Assembly (NCBI GenBank): GCA_026991885.1 | Contig: JALXAQ010000098.1 | Span: 1-64,000 of the forward strand | Length of the DNA: 64,000 bases | Source: Thiotrichaceae bacterium | GTDB lineage: Bacteria; Pseudomonadota; Gammaproteobacteria; Beggiatoales; Beggiatoaceae | Direction: 5' to 3' | In this document: positions 16,713 to 26,396 of the stretch, in pieces | Layout of the letters: each line of letters starts with the position of its first letter | Numbering within the stretch: position 1 is the first letter of the stretch | The notes under the pieces: generated by a model | The model's database searches: none | What the model was told of the DNA's origin: nothing | The model's input: the letters and a program-made list of their open reading frames with translations, nothing else | Program-made: the position numbers and the translations under genes

Positions 16713-17549
16713 TTAGTAGCTAAGCCCCCGTCTTGATAAAAGGGGGGCTGAAAAGCCACTACTTCCCGAAAGACTGAACAAACTTCGCAACCTGCCCTTT
16801 TGTGCGGTATGCAAAGGACGAACTAAAATCAAGGAAATATTATCTTTACCCCCTTTATTATTCGCCGCTTCAATCAATAATTGTGCTGACTGTTTAAGTG
16901 AATGATTTTTGTTACTGACAATGCTGTACATCTCATTTTCGTCGAGCATATCGCTTAAACCATCAGAACATAACAAATAAATATCTTGCTCTAAAACTCT
17001 ATCTTCTTGAATGTCAATATTCACATTTTGCTCAATGCCGAGTGCCCGTGTTATCGTGTGCCTGTGTTGAGAATGGCGTGCTTTTTCGGGCGTATAATAA
17101 CCACAATCGATCAATTCTTGCAGTACCGAATGATCTTTGGTCAGTTGCCGAAAATCGTTACCGCGAAGCCGATATAGACGTGAATCACCGACATGAGCAA
17201 CGCTTATCGAGTCATTATGAAATAACACAGAGACGACTGTTGTACCCATACCACGATAGTGAATTTGGCTTTCGGCCATCTTGTAAATAGCTTGATTAGC
17301 TTTGAGCACAGCTTGCTCAAGTAGCATGGTGGCACTATAACGTTTTAAATAAGAGCTGGTTTTGAAAAGTGACTCTAATTGTTCCATAATGATTTTGACT
17401 GCTGTTGCACTCGCGACTTCACCTGCTTGATAGCCTCCTATACCATCAGCAACTATTGCAAGACCCAAAGATTCATCACCCCCAATGCAATCTTCGTTAT
17501 GCTCTCGAACTTGCCCAGTGTCGGTGCGGCAAACGATTTCTACGCACAT
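16713..17549 (-). CDS. PP2C-family Ser/Thr protein phosphatase (Stp/PstP type)
   Basis: A 278-residue protein with the PP2C metal-binding motifs in order: CRTDTGQVREHNEDCIG, IVADGIGGYQAGEVAS (first Asp of the metal site), GMGTTVVSV, VAHVGDSRLYRLR, CSDGLSDML and GGKDNISLILV. It should dephosphorylate targets of Hanks-type kinases, but no intact kinase gene is in the window; only a remnant lies at 1.6 kb. The last 30 residues are low-complexity (SLFSLSGSSGFSAPLLSRRG), and their DNA forms a small hairpin at 16723-16749. Confidence 0.85.
   Translation of the reverse strand: MCVEIVCRTDTGQVREHNEDCIGGDESLGLAIVADGIGGYQAGEVASATAVKIIMEQLESLFKTSSYLKRYSATMLLEQAVLKANQAIYKMAESQIHYRGMGTTVVSVLFHNDSISVAHVGDSRLYRLRGNDFRQLTKDHSVLQELIDCGYYTPEKARHSQHRHTITRALGIEQNVNIDIQEDRVLEQDIYLLCSDGLSDMLDENEMYSIVSNKNHSLKQSAQLLIEAANNKGGKDNISLILVRPLHTAQKGRLRSLFSLSGSSGFSAPLLSRRGLSY
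16723..16749. terminator. Possible terminator hairpin between convergent genes
   Basis: AGCCCCC and GGGGGCT arms around a 13-base loop lie just after the lolA stop and inside the 3' end of the convergent phosphatase gene. There is no clear T-run, so termination is only possible. Confidence 0.35.
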
Positions 17550-17625
17550 ACTAGACTTCCCAATTTTTGGTTATGCTAAATATCATGATTGTTTAATTTA
17601 GCATAATCCATGCCAATTGAAATTT

Positions 17626-18219
17626 TCAATTCAAAATTGGTTTTATTTGCTTCCAGCCCAGCAAATACACATCCCATAGCCAATATCTGTCCTGTTTTTT
17701 AAATAATTTAATTTCTCTGGCATAATCCCCCCGCCATTTTTGATTGAAAAAATTTTGTTCAGCCACTCGAACCAGCCCCGCTTCCAAATCTACATTTATT
17801 ACAACGGCGACATGTCCAGTATTGAATAATGTCTTATCATAAATCAATAGATCACTAACTTGGGGAGGGTGAGTTGAGCCGTTAGGATGAGATTGGAATT
17901 GAAAGGCTTTGCCATCTGCAACGCGAATCACTTTATTGATTTGATGCCAAATATCTGACGCAAAATCGACTTCGCCATAAATAACACCTCTTTGGCTCAA
18001 AAGCCATCTCCGTGTAAATTCAACACATTGCCATTGAATGCCAGTGTAAAAGCCATTATTATAGTGCGGTTCAAATATGAGGCAGTGAGCATTACAATTT
18101 GAATAGGCAATGACATTTCCCGCTGTGGCGCCCAACATTTCACCATAAGGTGTTGCACAATCGGTGTGACAGTCTTGTGGCATATATTTAGCCGAATTAT
18201 TTGATAATGGCTTGTCCAT
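17626..18219 (-). CDS. CHAP-domain amidase resembling glutathionylspermidine amidase
   Basis: A 197-residue protein. YGEMLGATAGNVIAYSNCN and GIQWQCVEFTRRWLL match the N-terminal amidase domain of GspSA; the Cys of WQCVEF is the expected nucleophile. NTGHVAVVINVD supplies the catalytic His, and VAEQNFFNQKW follows. The synthetase half of the bifunctional enzyme is absent, so this is an amidase-only form. It could hydrolyse glutathionylspermidine or a peptidoglycan-type amide. Its start overlaps the 3' end of purN by 23 bases on the same strand. Confidence 0.7.
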   Translation of the reverse strand: MDKPLSNNSAKYMPQDCHTDCATPYGEMLGATAGNVIAYSNCNAHCLIFEPHYNNGFYTGIQWQCVEFTRRWLLSQRGVIYGEVDFASDIWHQINKVIRVADGKAFQFQSHPNGSTHPPQVSDLLIYDKTLFNTGHVAVVINVDLEAGLVRVAEQNFFNQKWRGDYAREIKLFKKQDRYWLWDVYLLGWKQIKPILN

Positions 18220-18817
18220 CTAAGAGAACGTGTTGACCTTGCAATTGTAAACGATCTTCTGCAAACCAATGTATCGCTTGCGGATAAATGCGATGCTCTT
18301 CCCGTAATACCCGCCCTGCCAAACTCTCTTCATCATCATCCGCTAAAACGGGCACACGCGCTTGAATGATGACGGGACCAGCATCTAAATCCACCGTGAC
18401 AAAATGCACACTCGCGCCATGTTCCTTAACCCCTGAAGCCAAGGCGCGTTTATGTGTATCTAAACCTTTAAAAGCCGGTAAAAGGGCAGGATGAATATTG
18501 AACAAACGTCCTTCGTAATGGGCGACAAATTCAGGACTTAAAATTCGCATAAAGCCGGCTAATACAACTAATTTGGGTTGATAAGAGTCGATGCGGGTTT
18601 GTAATGCCCTATCAAAGTCTATACGAGACTTAAATTGCCTATGATCTAGCACTTCTGTCGGAATACCGGCTTGTTGTGCATACATTAATCCGCCGGCTTG
18701 CGGACGGTTACTGATAACGGCACATATTTCAACCAAAGGATCATGAGCATCAATAATCGCTTTTAAATTGCTGCCACGCCCTGAAATCAGGACGACGAGG
18801 GGTAACTTTTTTGCCAT
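18197..18817 (-). CDS. purN: Phosphoribosylglycinamide formyltransferase PurN
   Basis: A 206-residue enzyme of step three of purine synthesis, using 10-formyl-THF. Motifs: LVVLISGRGSNLKAIID, VVLAGFMRILSPEFV, LFNIHPALLPAFKGLDTH (catalytic Asn-His) and GASVHFVTVDLDAGPVI with the catalytic Asp. Length and order match E. coli PurN. Its ATG lies three bases after the purM stop, forming the usual purMN pair. Confidence 0.92.
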   Translation of the reverse strand: MAKKLPLVVLISGRGSNLKAIIDAHDPLVEICAVISNRPQAGGLMYAQQAGIPTEVLDHRQFKSRIDFDRALQTRIDSYQPKLVVLAGFMRILSPEFVAHYEGRLFNIHPALLPAFKGLDTHKRALASGVKEHGASVHFVTVDLDAGPVIIQARVPVLADDDEESLAGRVLREEHRIYPQAIHWFAEDRLQLQGQHVLLDGQAIIK

Positions 18818-18820
18818 CTC

Positions 18821-19867
18821 CTAAATTCCGTGCAATCTAATGGTATCGACTGGGTGAGCCTCAATATTGCCAATAGCCCACGCCGTTTCTCCCATTTCTT
18901 TTAAATAGTTCAAACTCTTATCAAGATCAGCTTGCGCCACACAAACGACCATACCAATACCACAATTAAAAGTACGATACATTTCCCTATCAGAAATATT
19001 TCCCTGTTCTTGTAACCAATCAAAAATCGGCGGGCGCGTCCAATGGCGAGTATTAATATTCGCACAAACGCCCGATGGTAAAACACGCGGCACATTTTCT
19101 AATAAGCCGCCCCCAGTGATATGTGCTAAAGCATGAACGGGGATTTTTTGCATTAATTGCAACAAGGATTTGACATAAATGCGGGTGGGTTCTAATAAGA
19201 CTTCTCCTAAAGGATGCCCATCAAACGCCTCATCTAAGAAATATCCTCTTTCTTCAAGGATTTTACGAATCAGTGAATAACCGTTAGAATGTGTACCGCT
19301 AGCGGCAATCCCGATTAAGGCATCACCAGCTTGCACTTGGCTACCGTCAATAATAGCCGCTTTTTCGACAATGCCCACACAAAAGCCCGCCATATCATAA
19401 TCACCTTGACGATACACGCCGGGCATTTCTGCCGTTTCTCCACCAACTAAGGCAGCCCCCGCCAATTCACAGCCTTTTCCAATACCTTCAATAAGTTGCG
19501 CGGCAACATCAACATCCAGAAAACCCGTCGCATAATAATCGAGAAAAAACAACGGCTCCGCACCCGAAGTCACGATGTCATTGACACACATGGCGACTAA
19601 ATCAATGCCAATGGTGTCATATTTGCAAAAAGCTTGCGCCAATTTTAATTTAGTGCCTACGCCATCGGTGCCGGATACCAGCACGGGGTTTTTATAACGC
19701 TCTAAGGGAATTTCAAATAAAGCACCAAAACCGCCCAATCCGCCTAATATTTCGGGACGGTGGGTGCGTGCAGCAATAGGTTTGATACGTTTGACTAATA
19801 AATTACCGCTGTCGATGTTAACACCAGCATCGCGGTAATTGAGGGAAGGGGGATTGTTATCTTTCAT
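18821..19867 (-). CDS. purM: Phosphoribosylformylglycinamidine cyclo-ligase PurM
   Basis: A 348-residue AIR synthetase. Motifs include [18 protein letters not shown] near the start, [32 protein letters not shown], and [20 protein letters not shown]. It converts FGAM plus ATP to AIR and works with PurN downstream. A GGAGTCC double hairpin lies 30 bases upstream of the start. No further purine genes are adjacent. Confidence 0.93.
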   Translation of the reverse strand: MKDNNPPSLNYRDAGVNIDSGNLLVKRIKPIAARTHRPEILGGLGGFGALFEIPLERYKNPVLVSGTDGVGTKLKLAQAFCKYDTIGIDLVAMCVNDIVTSGAEPLFFLDYYATGFLDVDVAAQLIEGIGKGCELAGAALVGGETAEMPGVYRQGDYDMAGFCVGIVEKAAIIDGSQVQAGDALIGIAASGTHSNGYSLIRKILEERGYFLDEAFDGHPLGEVLLEPTRIYVKSLLQLMQKIPVHALAHITGGGLLENVPRVLPSGVCANINTRHWTRPPIFDWLQEQGNISDREMYRTFNCGIGMVVCVAQADLDKSLNYLKEMGETAWAIGNIEAHPVDTIRLHGI

Positions 19868-19897
19868 GGATCGACAAAAAGAAAATTTCTAGTATTT

Positions 19898-19950
19898 AGG
19901 AGTCCAAAATTTATTTTGGAAGACTCGTCCAAAATAAATTTTGGACTCCT
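19898..19950. repeat. GGAGTCC-family double hairpin
   Basis: AGGAGTCC at the left end pairs with GGACTCCT at the right. Inside are two cores with AAAATTTATTTT and AAAATAAATTTT. It sits between purM and the terminator of the Ig-like lipoprotein gene. Confidence 0.85.
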
Positions 19951-19956
19951 AATATG

Positions 19957-19989
19957 AAAAATCCTATTTCTTAAAGAAATAGGATTTTT
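19957..19989. terminator. Strong rho-independent terminator
   Basis: AAAAATCCTATTTCTT and AAGAAATAGGATTTTT form a perfect 16-bp stem with a one-base centre and A/T runs on both sides. It lies 21 bases after the stop of the Ig-like lipoprotein gene (minus strand) and would separate it from purM. Confidence 0.8.
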
Positions 19990-20010
19990 GTGAGTGAAAA
20001 TAACGAGGCA

Positions 20011-22956
20011 TTAATCAGGTGCATCACAACCATTGACACCAAAAGGATTTTCTTGGGGACAAATCTTGTCCTCAACATCCTTTTGTAGACAAACCGCAGT
20101 AAACGGAACAGAAGCACTACTCTCGCTACCAGCGACCGAAGTACGGGCCGTTATTTCCGCCTCGACCCACCGAGCATATTGTATTGCATACAATACATCA
20201 AAATCGGCATAGCCAGCGGCAGGTGCTGTGGGATGATTTGCGCTTGGCTGCCCTGTTGTGAGTCTTAAATTATCCACCGTGATAACATTGCCAGGGTCAA
20301 GTCTGCCATTCCCATTTATATCTTCCCCGGGCTCTAAGATACCATTGCGATTCACATCTTCATTAGGACATTTGAAATCATTACCTTTGATATAAAACGA
20401 GGGATAAATACTCAAAGTGACATCAGCATTATTGATGGGGGTACCATTAGAATCAGTTACTAAAACGGTATGAAATACTCTATATCTAACCCCTGACTCT
20501 TTTATCATCTGATTGCCCGAACCGACAGCCACAAATAGGCTTTTTTGAGCGACTGTAAAATTAATTGAGCCTGACACGGATGTATTCGCAACATTAGCTG
20601 TCACCTTGACAGCATTTGCCGCACTGGAAGAAGGGCCAGCAATATACACCGTACTGGCTCTTCCAAAGTCATCTGTAAACGCAAAACCTTGAGTCAAACG
20701 CCCACCACTAATGTCATCTAAAACAAAATTCACGCGCTTACCAAAAACCTGATTTTTATCAGGATCACGCACCACCGCCAAAATTTCGCTTTGTTCTGTA
20801 TCCGTGCCAACAGAATTAACACCAATCACGGCAGGAGTAGCTTGAACCGTGATAGTATTGGCGTTGGTTGCCACAAATTTAAGATTAAATTGCTGAGAAG
20901 GCCCACCAGCTCTGTTTGCAACAACCGCAATGATGCTATTCCCTGCATCTCCACTCGGAGACACTGTGAATGATGCTTCACCATTAGCATTCGTCGTGAT
21001 TTCGCTATTATCTAAAGTACCCCGAGTGCTAGAAAGGGTTATTTTTTCATTGACTTGAGCAACGCCCCCTTCATCCCAATGTACATTAAACTGCTGACCC
21101 CCGCTGAGATTGAGGGGCACCTGACAACCCAAATCTAGCCTACCGTTGTTATTGATATCCTCACCCGCATCAAGTATGCGATTATTATTGATATCTTCGT
21201 TATCAGAGATTAAAGTGCAAAGATTATTTGAAGAGGAGCTCGGCGTTACAACGAAATTACTATCAGAAATACTCACCAGAGTGCTATTTTCATTAGCCCC
21301 TGCTCTGCTTGCCGTAATAACATCCTCTCCGGCATGACTTGCCGTGTAGATCACCTCAGCTTGACCTTGAGCATTCGTCACAGGAGAAGGCGTGTTGAAA
21401 GTATTATTTAACTGAGAACTGAGGTTTAAAGTTTTCCCAGCGATGCCTTTGTCCGCAGAATCCTTGAGGGAAATCACAAAGCTTGCTTCTGTGTTGATAA
21501 CAACCGATGTGGGGCCTGCTATACTAAGATTCGTACCGATGACATCAATGCTAATACTGTCTTCTAGGGTTCCCCCAGACTTCGTATCCACCTTTGCCGT
21601 TACCGTAATGGTACGATTATCAGAACTGACTTGCGTCGTTAAACGCGCCTGAGCACGCCCTGAGACATCCGTCACACCTGCGGGTGCCGAACTTCCTTCT
21701 ATTTGAATGGGCCGAAGTTCTCCAGAATCGGCATGAAAACTGATCGCTGCCCCTTCCACCAAATTGTTTTCTTTATTCTTGACTATCGCGGTGATAATCA
21801 CACCATCGCTATTACCTTCAGAACCCAATTGGGAGTTATTGGTTATCAAGAGAATATTCTTGACCTCTTGCAAATTCTCTGATGATGGCGGGAGAAATGT
21901 AATCGTCACAGTTTTAGGCGGAATAGAACTCCCTTTAACCCCAATCGTGACCTTGATGACAGCCTCCGCAGTGGACGTGATCTGGGTTGAAAAGAATCCA
22001 TTATCATCCGTTTTCTTTTCAGAAGGATTAGCAACCGCCACCGAACCCTGTGGCATCTGCACGACAATAGGCACATCCTTTACCGCCTGTCCACTCTGGT
22101 TTCTGGCAACCACATCAATTTGAATCGCTTTTTGACCATTTGCGGGTTGTTGATCGTTAACAACGTTGACACTCAACTGGATATCTTTAAAAACAACCAC
22201 ATCAGTGGATTCAACAAAAGTGACAGTCACTTCTTTGCTTGGAATAGAGGTGCCATCAACAGCAATCGTTACTTTGAAATTACCTGCCAATGTCGATGTA
22301 ATGTTTGTCGTAAAAAAACCATTAGCATCCGTGTTAGATTGAGAAGGATCAGCAACCGCCACTCCCTGCATCCGCACCGTAATGGGAACACCTTCGACCG
22401 CATTTCCCGCGCCATTTCTGGCAGTCACATCAACTCGAACCTTATCCTCACCATTTGCGACTTGCCCGTTATTAAAAACATTGAGACTCAATCGGATATC
22501 ATCGGGAATACTACTCACAAAGCTAACGTCTATTGACTCCTTGATACTCCCCGCCCTTGCAGTCACAGTGACTATCCCTGCCTTGGTATTGCTGAGTTTG
22601 AAAATGGCGGTTCCCCCATCGTTCGATTCAGCCGTACTCTTATCAAAAATGGCCGTGTTGGCACTAGCCCCGCTGGCAGAGACAGTCACTGGCACACCAG
22701 ACAAACCGATGTTCGCATTGTCACGTACAATAACGGTTATAGTAATTTGCTCAGTCCCATTAGCAATTTGTTGGGTCAGAGAGCTTAACAAAGTAACAGA
22801 CCGAACGGCGGCGGCATTATTTGTTCCAGGCGTGCCGGGGTCTGCCTGTTTATCGCTTGACAGTAGCCCACTTGAGTCATCGCCACCACCACAAGCCGTG
22901 AGCAAACCCAGTATAAGTATAAGCATCAGCCAAGGGCTGAAAAAACGTATTGACAT
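20011..22956 (-). CDS. Large lipoprotein with tandem bacterial Ig-like (Big-1/invasin-type) domains
   Basis: ATG 22956 gives about 981 residues with a lipoprotein signal (MSIRFFSPWLMLILILGLLT ending in ACGGGDD). A longer frame to 22998 would put 14 charged residues before the signal and is less likely. The body is a chain of at least six Ig-like repeats with motifs like VTVSASGASANTA, GFFTTNITSTLAGNFKVTI and GFFSTQITSTAEAVIKVTI. Two inserts (EDINNNRILDAGEDINNNGR and EDVNRNGILEPGEDINGNGR) look like calcium-binding D-x-N-x-N-G loops. It starts 45 bases after pilQ on the same strand. It is probably an outer-membrane-anchored adhesin or pilus-related surface protein; this role is inferred. Confidence 0.75.
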   Translation of the reverse strand: MSIRFFSPWLMLILILGLLTACGGGDDSSGLLSSDKQADPGTPGTNNAAAVRSVTLLSSLTQQIANGTEQITITVIVRDNANIGLSGVPVTVSASGASANTAIFDKSTAESNDGGTAIFKLSNTKAGIVTVTARAGSIKESIDVSFVSSIPDDIRLSLNVFNNGQVANGEDKVRVDVTARNGAGNAVEGVPITVRMQGVAVADPSQSNTDANGFFTTNITSTLAGNFKVTIAVDGTSIPSKEVTVTFVESTDVVVFKDIQLSVNVVNDQQPANGQKAIQIDVVARNQSGQAVKDVPIVVQMPQGSVAVANPSEKKTDDNGFFSTQITSTAEAVIKVTIGVKGSSIPPKTVTITFLPPSSENLQEVKNILLITNNSQLGSEGNSDGVIITAIVKNKENNLVEGAAISFHADSGELRPIQIEGSSAPAGVTDVSGRAQARLTTQVSSDNRTITVTAKVDTKSGGTLEDSISIDVIGTNLSIAGPTSVVINTEASFVISLKDSADKGIAGKTLNLSSQLNNTFNTPSPVTNAQGQAEVIYTASHAGEDVITASRAGANENSTLVSISDSNFVVTPSSSSNNLCTLISDNEDINNNRILDAGEDINNNGRLDLGCQVPLNLSGGQQFNVHWDEGGVAQVNEKITLSSTRGTLDNSEITTNANGEASFTVSPSGDAGNSIIAVVANRAGGPSQQFNLKFVATNANTITVQATPAVIGVNSVGTDTEQSEILAVVRDPDKNQVFGKRVNFVLDDISGGRLTQGFAFTDDFGRASTVYIAGPSSSAANAVKVTANVANTSVSGSINFTVAQKSLFVAVGSGNQMIKESGVRYRVFHTVLVTDSNGTPINNADVTLSIYPSFYIKGNDFKCPNEDVNRNGILEPGEDINGNGRLDPGNVITVDNLRLTTGQPSANHPTAPAAGYADFDVLYAIQYARWVEAEITARTSVAGSESSASVPFTAVCLQKDVEDKICPQENPFGVNGCDAPD

Positions 22957-22981
22957 TATGTTTATCCTTTTTTCAAAAATT

Positions 22982-23000
22982 AAATTTATTTTGGACACCC
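22982..23000. repeat. Half of a GGAGTCC-family hairpin
   Basis: AAATTTATTTTGGACACCC is one arm of the family, with only the inner part left. It lies between the pilQ stop and the lipoprotein start. Confidence 0.6.
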
Positions 23001-25082
23001 TTAATTCCTTTCTTTTAAAATCTTTGGGGTAACAAAAATCAGGAGTTCGGATTTTTGATCTTTATTTGAACTATTTTTGAAGAGATGACCGAGCAAAGGT
23101 ATGTCAGAAAAAAAAGGTACTCTATTGACTCCATTCGTGGTCGTTCGCTCATAAACACCACCCAACACAATCGTCTCACCATTATTAACGAGCACGTTTG
23201 TCTTGATTTCACGTTTATCGATACTGGAAAGACCGTTGATTTCAGCCCCTGGCGCATCTTTTTTCACAGATAACTCAAGGTTAACACGATCATCTGGCGT
23301 AATTTGCGGCGTGACTTTAAGTTCAATGGTGGCATCTTTCCATTCTATAGTGCCGCTCGTGCCAACCCCCCCCGCAGTCAGAAAAGGAATTTGCGTTCCT
23401 TGCATGATCAAAGCCTCTTGTTGATTGCCCGTTATCAGACGTGGACTGGAGAGAATTTCTCCATTCCCCTCTGACTGCATAGCTGACAGTTCCAATTGTA
23501 ATAAATAACTACCAATTTTACCAATCGCTAATCCAACTCTCGCAGGGTTTGTAGCATTGGCGGGCAAACTCAGCAGAAAATTTTCAGTCGCATCCCCCGT
23601 CGTAAATGCGGTACCACCAGAAAAATCAGTATCACCATCAACTTTACCGCCTAACACCGCCCCATATCCATTGCCCAAATCTTTATTGGCACTGTAGCCA
23701 AATTTGACACCTAAATCTTTGTTAAAATTACTGGTCGCAATCACAATTTTAGACTCAATCAAGACTTGGCGTATAGGCGTATCCAAGGAAGCAATCAATT
23801 TTCTGATTTCTGTCATTTTGGAGCGGGTATCTTGAATGATTAAAGTATTCGTTCTTTCATCAGTAGAAACACTGCCGCGTTTCGAGAGAAATGAATGCTC
23901 ATCCCTCGTTTTTAGGAGTTTCTCAAGATCCTTAGCCTTTGCATAATTGATGGCGATAAATTCAGTGTGAAGGGGTTCAAGTGCCTTGATTTTTTTCTGT
24001 GCCTCCAATTGACGCTGCTTACGAGCATCAAGATTTTTTTTGAGATCGATGATAACGACATTACCAATCCGTCGCATCCCCAATTCTCTCGCTTCAAGGA
24101 TAATATCCAATGCTTGATCCCAAGGAACGTTTTTTAGCTGCAAGCTAATCGAGCCAGCCACTTCATCACCTGCAATCATGTTGAGTTTTGGTAAATCTAA
24201 CAGCAATTTGAGAACGGCACGCACATCAATATCTTGAAAATTAAAAGAAACAAGTTTTCCACTATACTGACGTTCCTCAATGGGTAATCCTTCAGTTTCT
24301 ATTTCAATTTTTTTATTAACTTCAACAATGTAAAGATTTTCAGTTTGGTAAGCATGATATTCATAATTATCTTTGACAGTAATGTTCAGGCGGACATTGT
24401 TACCAACCGGTAAAGTGTCGATGAAACTGATTGGAGTGCCAAAATCTAACACATCTAAGCGGTGATCCAATTGCTTGGGCAAGCGAGTGTTGGGAAATTC
24501 GATCACCAGCTCACTACCTTCTTGACGTATTTCCGCCCTAATAGAGGGTTCTGACAGCTTGATGACAATACGTCCAGCAGCGTCTGGGGTACGGCGAAAA
24601 TCTATATCTTCTATGTGCCGATCTGCTGGGCTTCCTGTTGTTGGCATACTGGGCGTGGCTGTTGGGGAGGAGGGGGCGGCCAGATTTTCTATTAACACTA
24701 ATACCCTGTTACCCACCACATTGATGTTAAACGGCACCATTCGTACCAAATTAAGAACGACGCGGGTACGCTCACGACTCTCCACGGCTCTCAAGGCATC
24801 TACAGCACCAATACCTATAGGTTTATATTTTTTGCTCACTTTCAGTTTCGTATTCGGAAATTCCAACACAATGCGAGCAGGGTTATCCGTCGAAAAGCTC
24901 AAAGGCGTTATTGCAGTATCCGCAAAACTCAATTGAACTTGTATGCGATTGCCTGACATGGCAGAAAAACCCATTTTTTCTAACTGGTTAAAACTGTCCA
25001 CAGCGACAGCATTGTTACTTAATAATAAAGTATAACAAATAAAGCATTTCACAAGCATTCGGAGGTATGCTAAACCATTCAT
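23001..25082 (-). CDS. pilQ: Type IV pilus secretin PilQ
   Basis: A 693-residue secretin with signal peptide (ending NNAVAVDSF). Two AMIN domains lie at about residues 40-140 and 155-265 and bind peptidoglycan. An N-domain follows (FNFQDIDVRAVLKLLLDLPK), then RTNTLIIQDTRSKMTEIRKL and the C-terminal secretin domain (GEILSSPRLITGNQQEALI through ELLIFVTPKIL). It forms the outer-membrane channel for the pilus. It is the last pil gene of the minus-strand pilMNOPQ operon; the usual aroK/aroB neighbours are replaced by the Ig-like lipoprotein. Confidence 0.93.
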   Translation of the reverse strand: MNGLAYLRMLVKCFICYTLLLSNNAVAVDSFNQLEKMGFSAMSGNRIQVQLSFADTAITPLSFSTDNPARIVLEFPNTKLKVSKKYKPIGIGAVDALRAVESRERTRVVLNLVRMVPFNINVVGNRVLVLIENLAAPSSPTATPSMPTTGSPADRHIEDIDFRRTPDAAGRIVIKLSEPSIRAEIRQEGSELVIEFPNTRLPKQLDHRLDVLDFGTPISFIDTLPVGNNVRLNITVKDNYEYHAYQTENLYIVEVNKKIEIETEGLPIEERQYSGKLVSFNFQDIDVRAVLKLLLDLPKLNMIAGDEVAGSISLQLKNVPWDQALDIILEARELGMRRIGNVVIIDLKKNLDARKQRQLEAQKKIKALEPLHTEFIAINYAKAKDLEKLLKTRDEHSFLSKRGSVSTDERTNTLIIQDTRSKMTEIRKLIASLDTPIRQVLIESKIVIATSNFNKDLGVKFGYSANKDLGNGYGAVLGGKVDGDTDFSGGTAFTTGDATENFLLSLPANATNPARVGLAIGKIGSYLLQLELSAMQSEGNGEILSSPRLITGNQQEALIMQGTQIPFLTAGGVGTSGTIEWKDATIELKVTPQITPDDRVNLELSVKKDAPGAEINGLSSIDKREIKTNVLVNNGETIVLGGVYERTTTNGVNRVPFFSDIPLLGHLFKNSSNKDQKSELLIFVTPKILKERN

Positions 25083-25120
25083 AAATTTTCATCCTTTATT
25101 CAAAACTGAAATATTCTCAA

Positions 25121-25708
25121 TTACTGAGTCGCCAAGCGAAGAGTTGTGACTTCTTGTGTCCAACAGCCATTGCCATCTGGAAGCAATTCCAATATGTCAA
25201 TTTGGTCTTCAGAAATATTGATAATTTGCCCGTAATTTTCTCCCATGTAATCATTTTGTTTGACTTCATAGAGGGTGCCATCACTCGTTGATGCCACCAA
25301 AGCCCACAAAGTACCCTGTTTTGTCATTGTACCAACCATTTGTAAAGCATCAAGGGGCATTTCTTCCAAACCCACACGTACCCGATTAGCATCAGGGCGG
25401 CTTGGGCAAGGGTTTTCATCTGACTTATTTTCCCCTAAACCACCTGGAATCTCCGGTTGTCTTATATCTATATCTATCAAAGGTATAAATGGATCTCGTT
25501 GATTTTGTACTTCATAATAGAAGGAGGGGATATGCCTAGATTCTGGAATCGGATCGACCTGCGGATTTTCTATTGCCTTGATTTCGGCAACATACTCTTC
25601 CAAATCCTTTATACCAGGATCGCTACAAGCTGACAATAGGCTTGTTATTAAGCCAAGATAAAAGAGGTCAACAGACCTAAATTTCTTATGCAAACTATCA
25701 TTTTTCAT
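25121..25708 (-). CDS. pilP: Type IV pilus lipoprotein PilP
   Basis: A 195-residue lipoprotein; the signal ends LITSLLSACSD with the Cys as lipidation site. RDPFIPLID and LDALQMVGTMTKQGTLWALV are the characteristic PilP segments that contact PilQ, followed by the short beta domain YMGENYGQIINISEDQI. It links the inner-membrane PilNO complex to PilQ. Lies 49 bases after pilO, separated by a GC-rich hairpin. Confidence 0.9.
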   Translation of the reverse strand: MKNDSLHKKFRSVDLFYLGLITSLLSACSDPGIKDLEEYVAEIKAIENPQVDPIPESRHIPSFYYEVQNQRDPFIPLIDIDIRQPEIPGGLGENKSDENPCPSRPDANRVRVGLEEMPLDALQMVGTMTKQGTLWALVASTSDGTLYEVKQNDYMGENYGQIINISEDQIDILELLPDGNGCWTQEVTTLRLATQ

Positions 25709-25728
25709 TGAGCTTTTTCCTAAATAAT

Positions 25729-25749
25729 ACGCGACGCTCCGCGTCGCGT
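25729..25749. repeat. GC-rich hairpin between pilO and pilP
   Basis: ACGCGACGC, TCC, GCGTCGCGT: a perfect 9-bp stem in an AT-rich context, between pilP and pilO. Without a T-run it may stabilise mRNA ends or act as a weak attenuator. Confidence 0.6.
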
Positions 25750-25757
25750 TATAAAAA

Positions 25758-26396
25758 TTATTTTTTCCTTCTTTTCTTTTTTTTCACTGGTTTCTTAGTT
25801 GGTTCATCAAGATAACGATAAATTTGTAGGGTTAATTCTATCGTTAATCGATTTTCAGTCCCTCGTTTCTTGGAGGTAGAGATAGAAACATCATGTTGGG
25901 TAACAATCCGAGTCATGGCAGCAACATCACTCACAAATTTTCCAAAAGCATGGTAATCACCTGTTGCCCGCAATTTAACCGGTAATTTGACATAGAGACC
26001 TTTTTCCTCTCTTTGTCCTTTATATTGTGGTTCAAATAATTCTTGTTTTAAACCACTGCCTAGTACCATTTGAGAAATATTTCTGATCAGATCATCTACT
26101 TGAGCATCACTGGGCAATTTGTTGAATAATTCATCTAGAATTATTTTAATTTCCACCAATTGTTTTTCAAGTTTAGGTAAAGAGGCCGCCTTCAATTGTT
26201 TCCTTTTAAAATTTTTTTTCAGCGTATCTTCTTCTTGTATAACATTAACTAATTCAGCCATTTGATTTTGAGTGTCAAACCAATAGCCGGCAAACAGTGC
26301 TGCAATACACAACACAAGGATTATTAAGCCCTTGATAGGAACTGGCCAATTGCCAAAATTGGCTGGATCTAAGTGACTAAAATCTTCGAGAGTCAT
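25758..26396 (-). CDS. pilO: Type IV pilus assembly protein PilO
   Basis: A 212-residue inner-membrane protein. One transmembrane helix lies at about residues 23-41 (IKGLIILVLCIAALFAGYWF), then a coiled coil (NVIQEEDTLKKNFKRKQLKA) and a ferredoxin-like periplasmic domain with KLPVKLRATGDYHAFGKFV. Partner of PilN. Its ATG overlaps the pilN stop by four bases. The C-terminus is a basic tail (KKPVKKKKRRKK), unusual but not disruptive. Confidence 0.9.
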   Translation of the reverse strand: MTLEDFSHLDPANFGNWPVPIKGLIILVLCIAALFAGYWFDTQNQMAELVNVIQEEDTLKKNFKRKQLKAASLPKLEKQLVEIKIILDELFNKLPSDAQVDDLIRNISQMVLGSGLKQELFEPQYKGQREEKGLYVKLPVKLRATGDYHAFGKFVSDVAAMTRIVTQHDVSISTSKKRGTENRLTIELTLQIYRYLDEPTKKPVKKKKRRKK

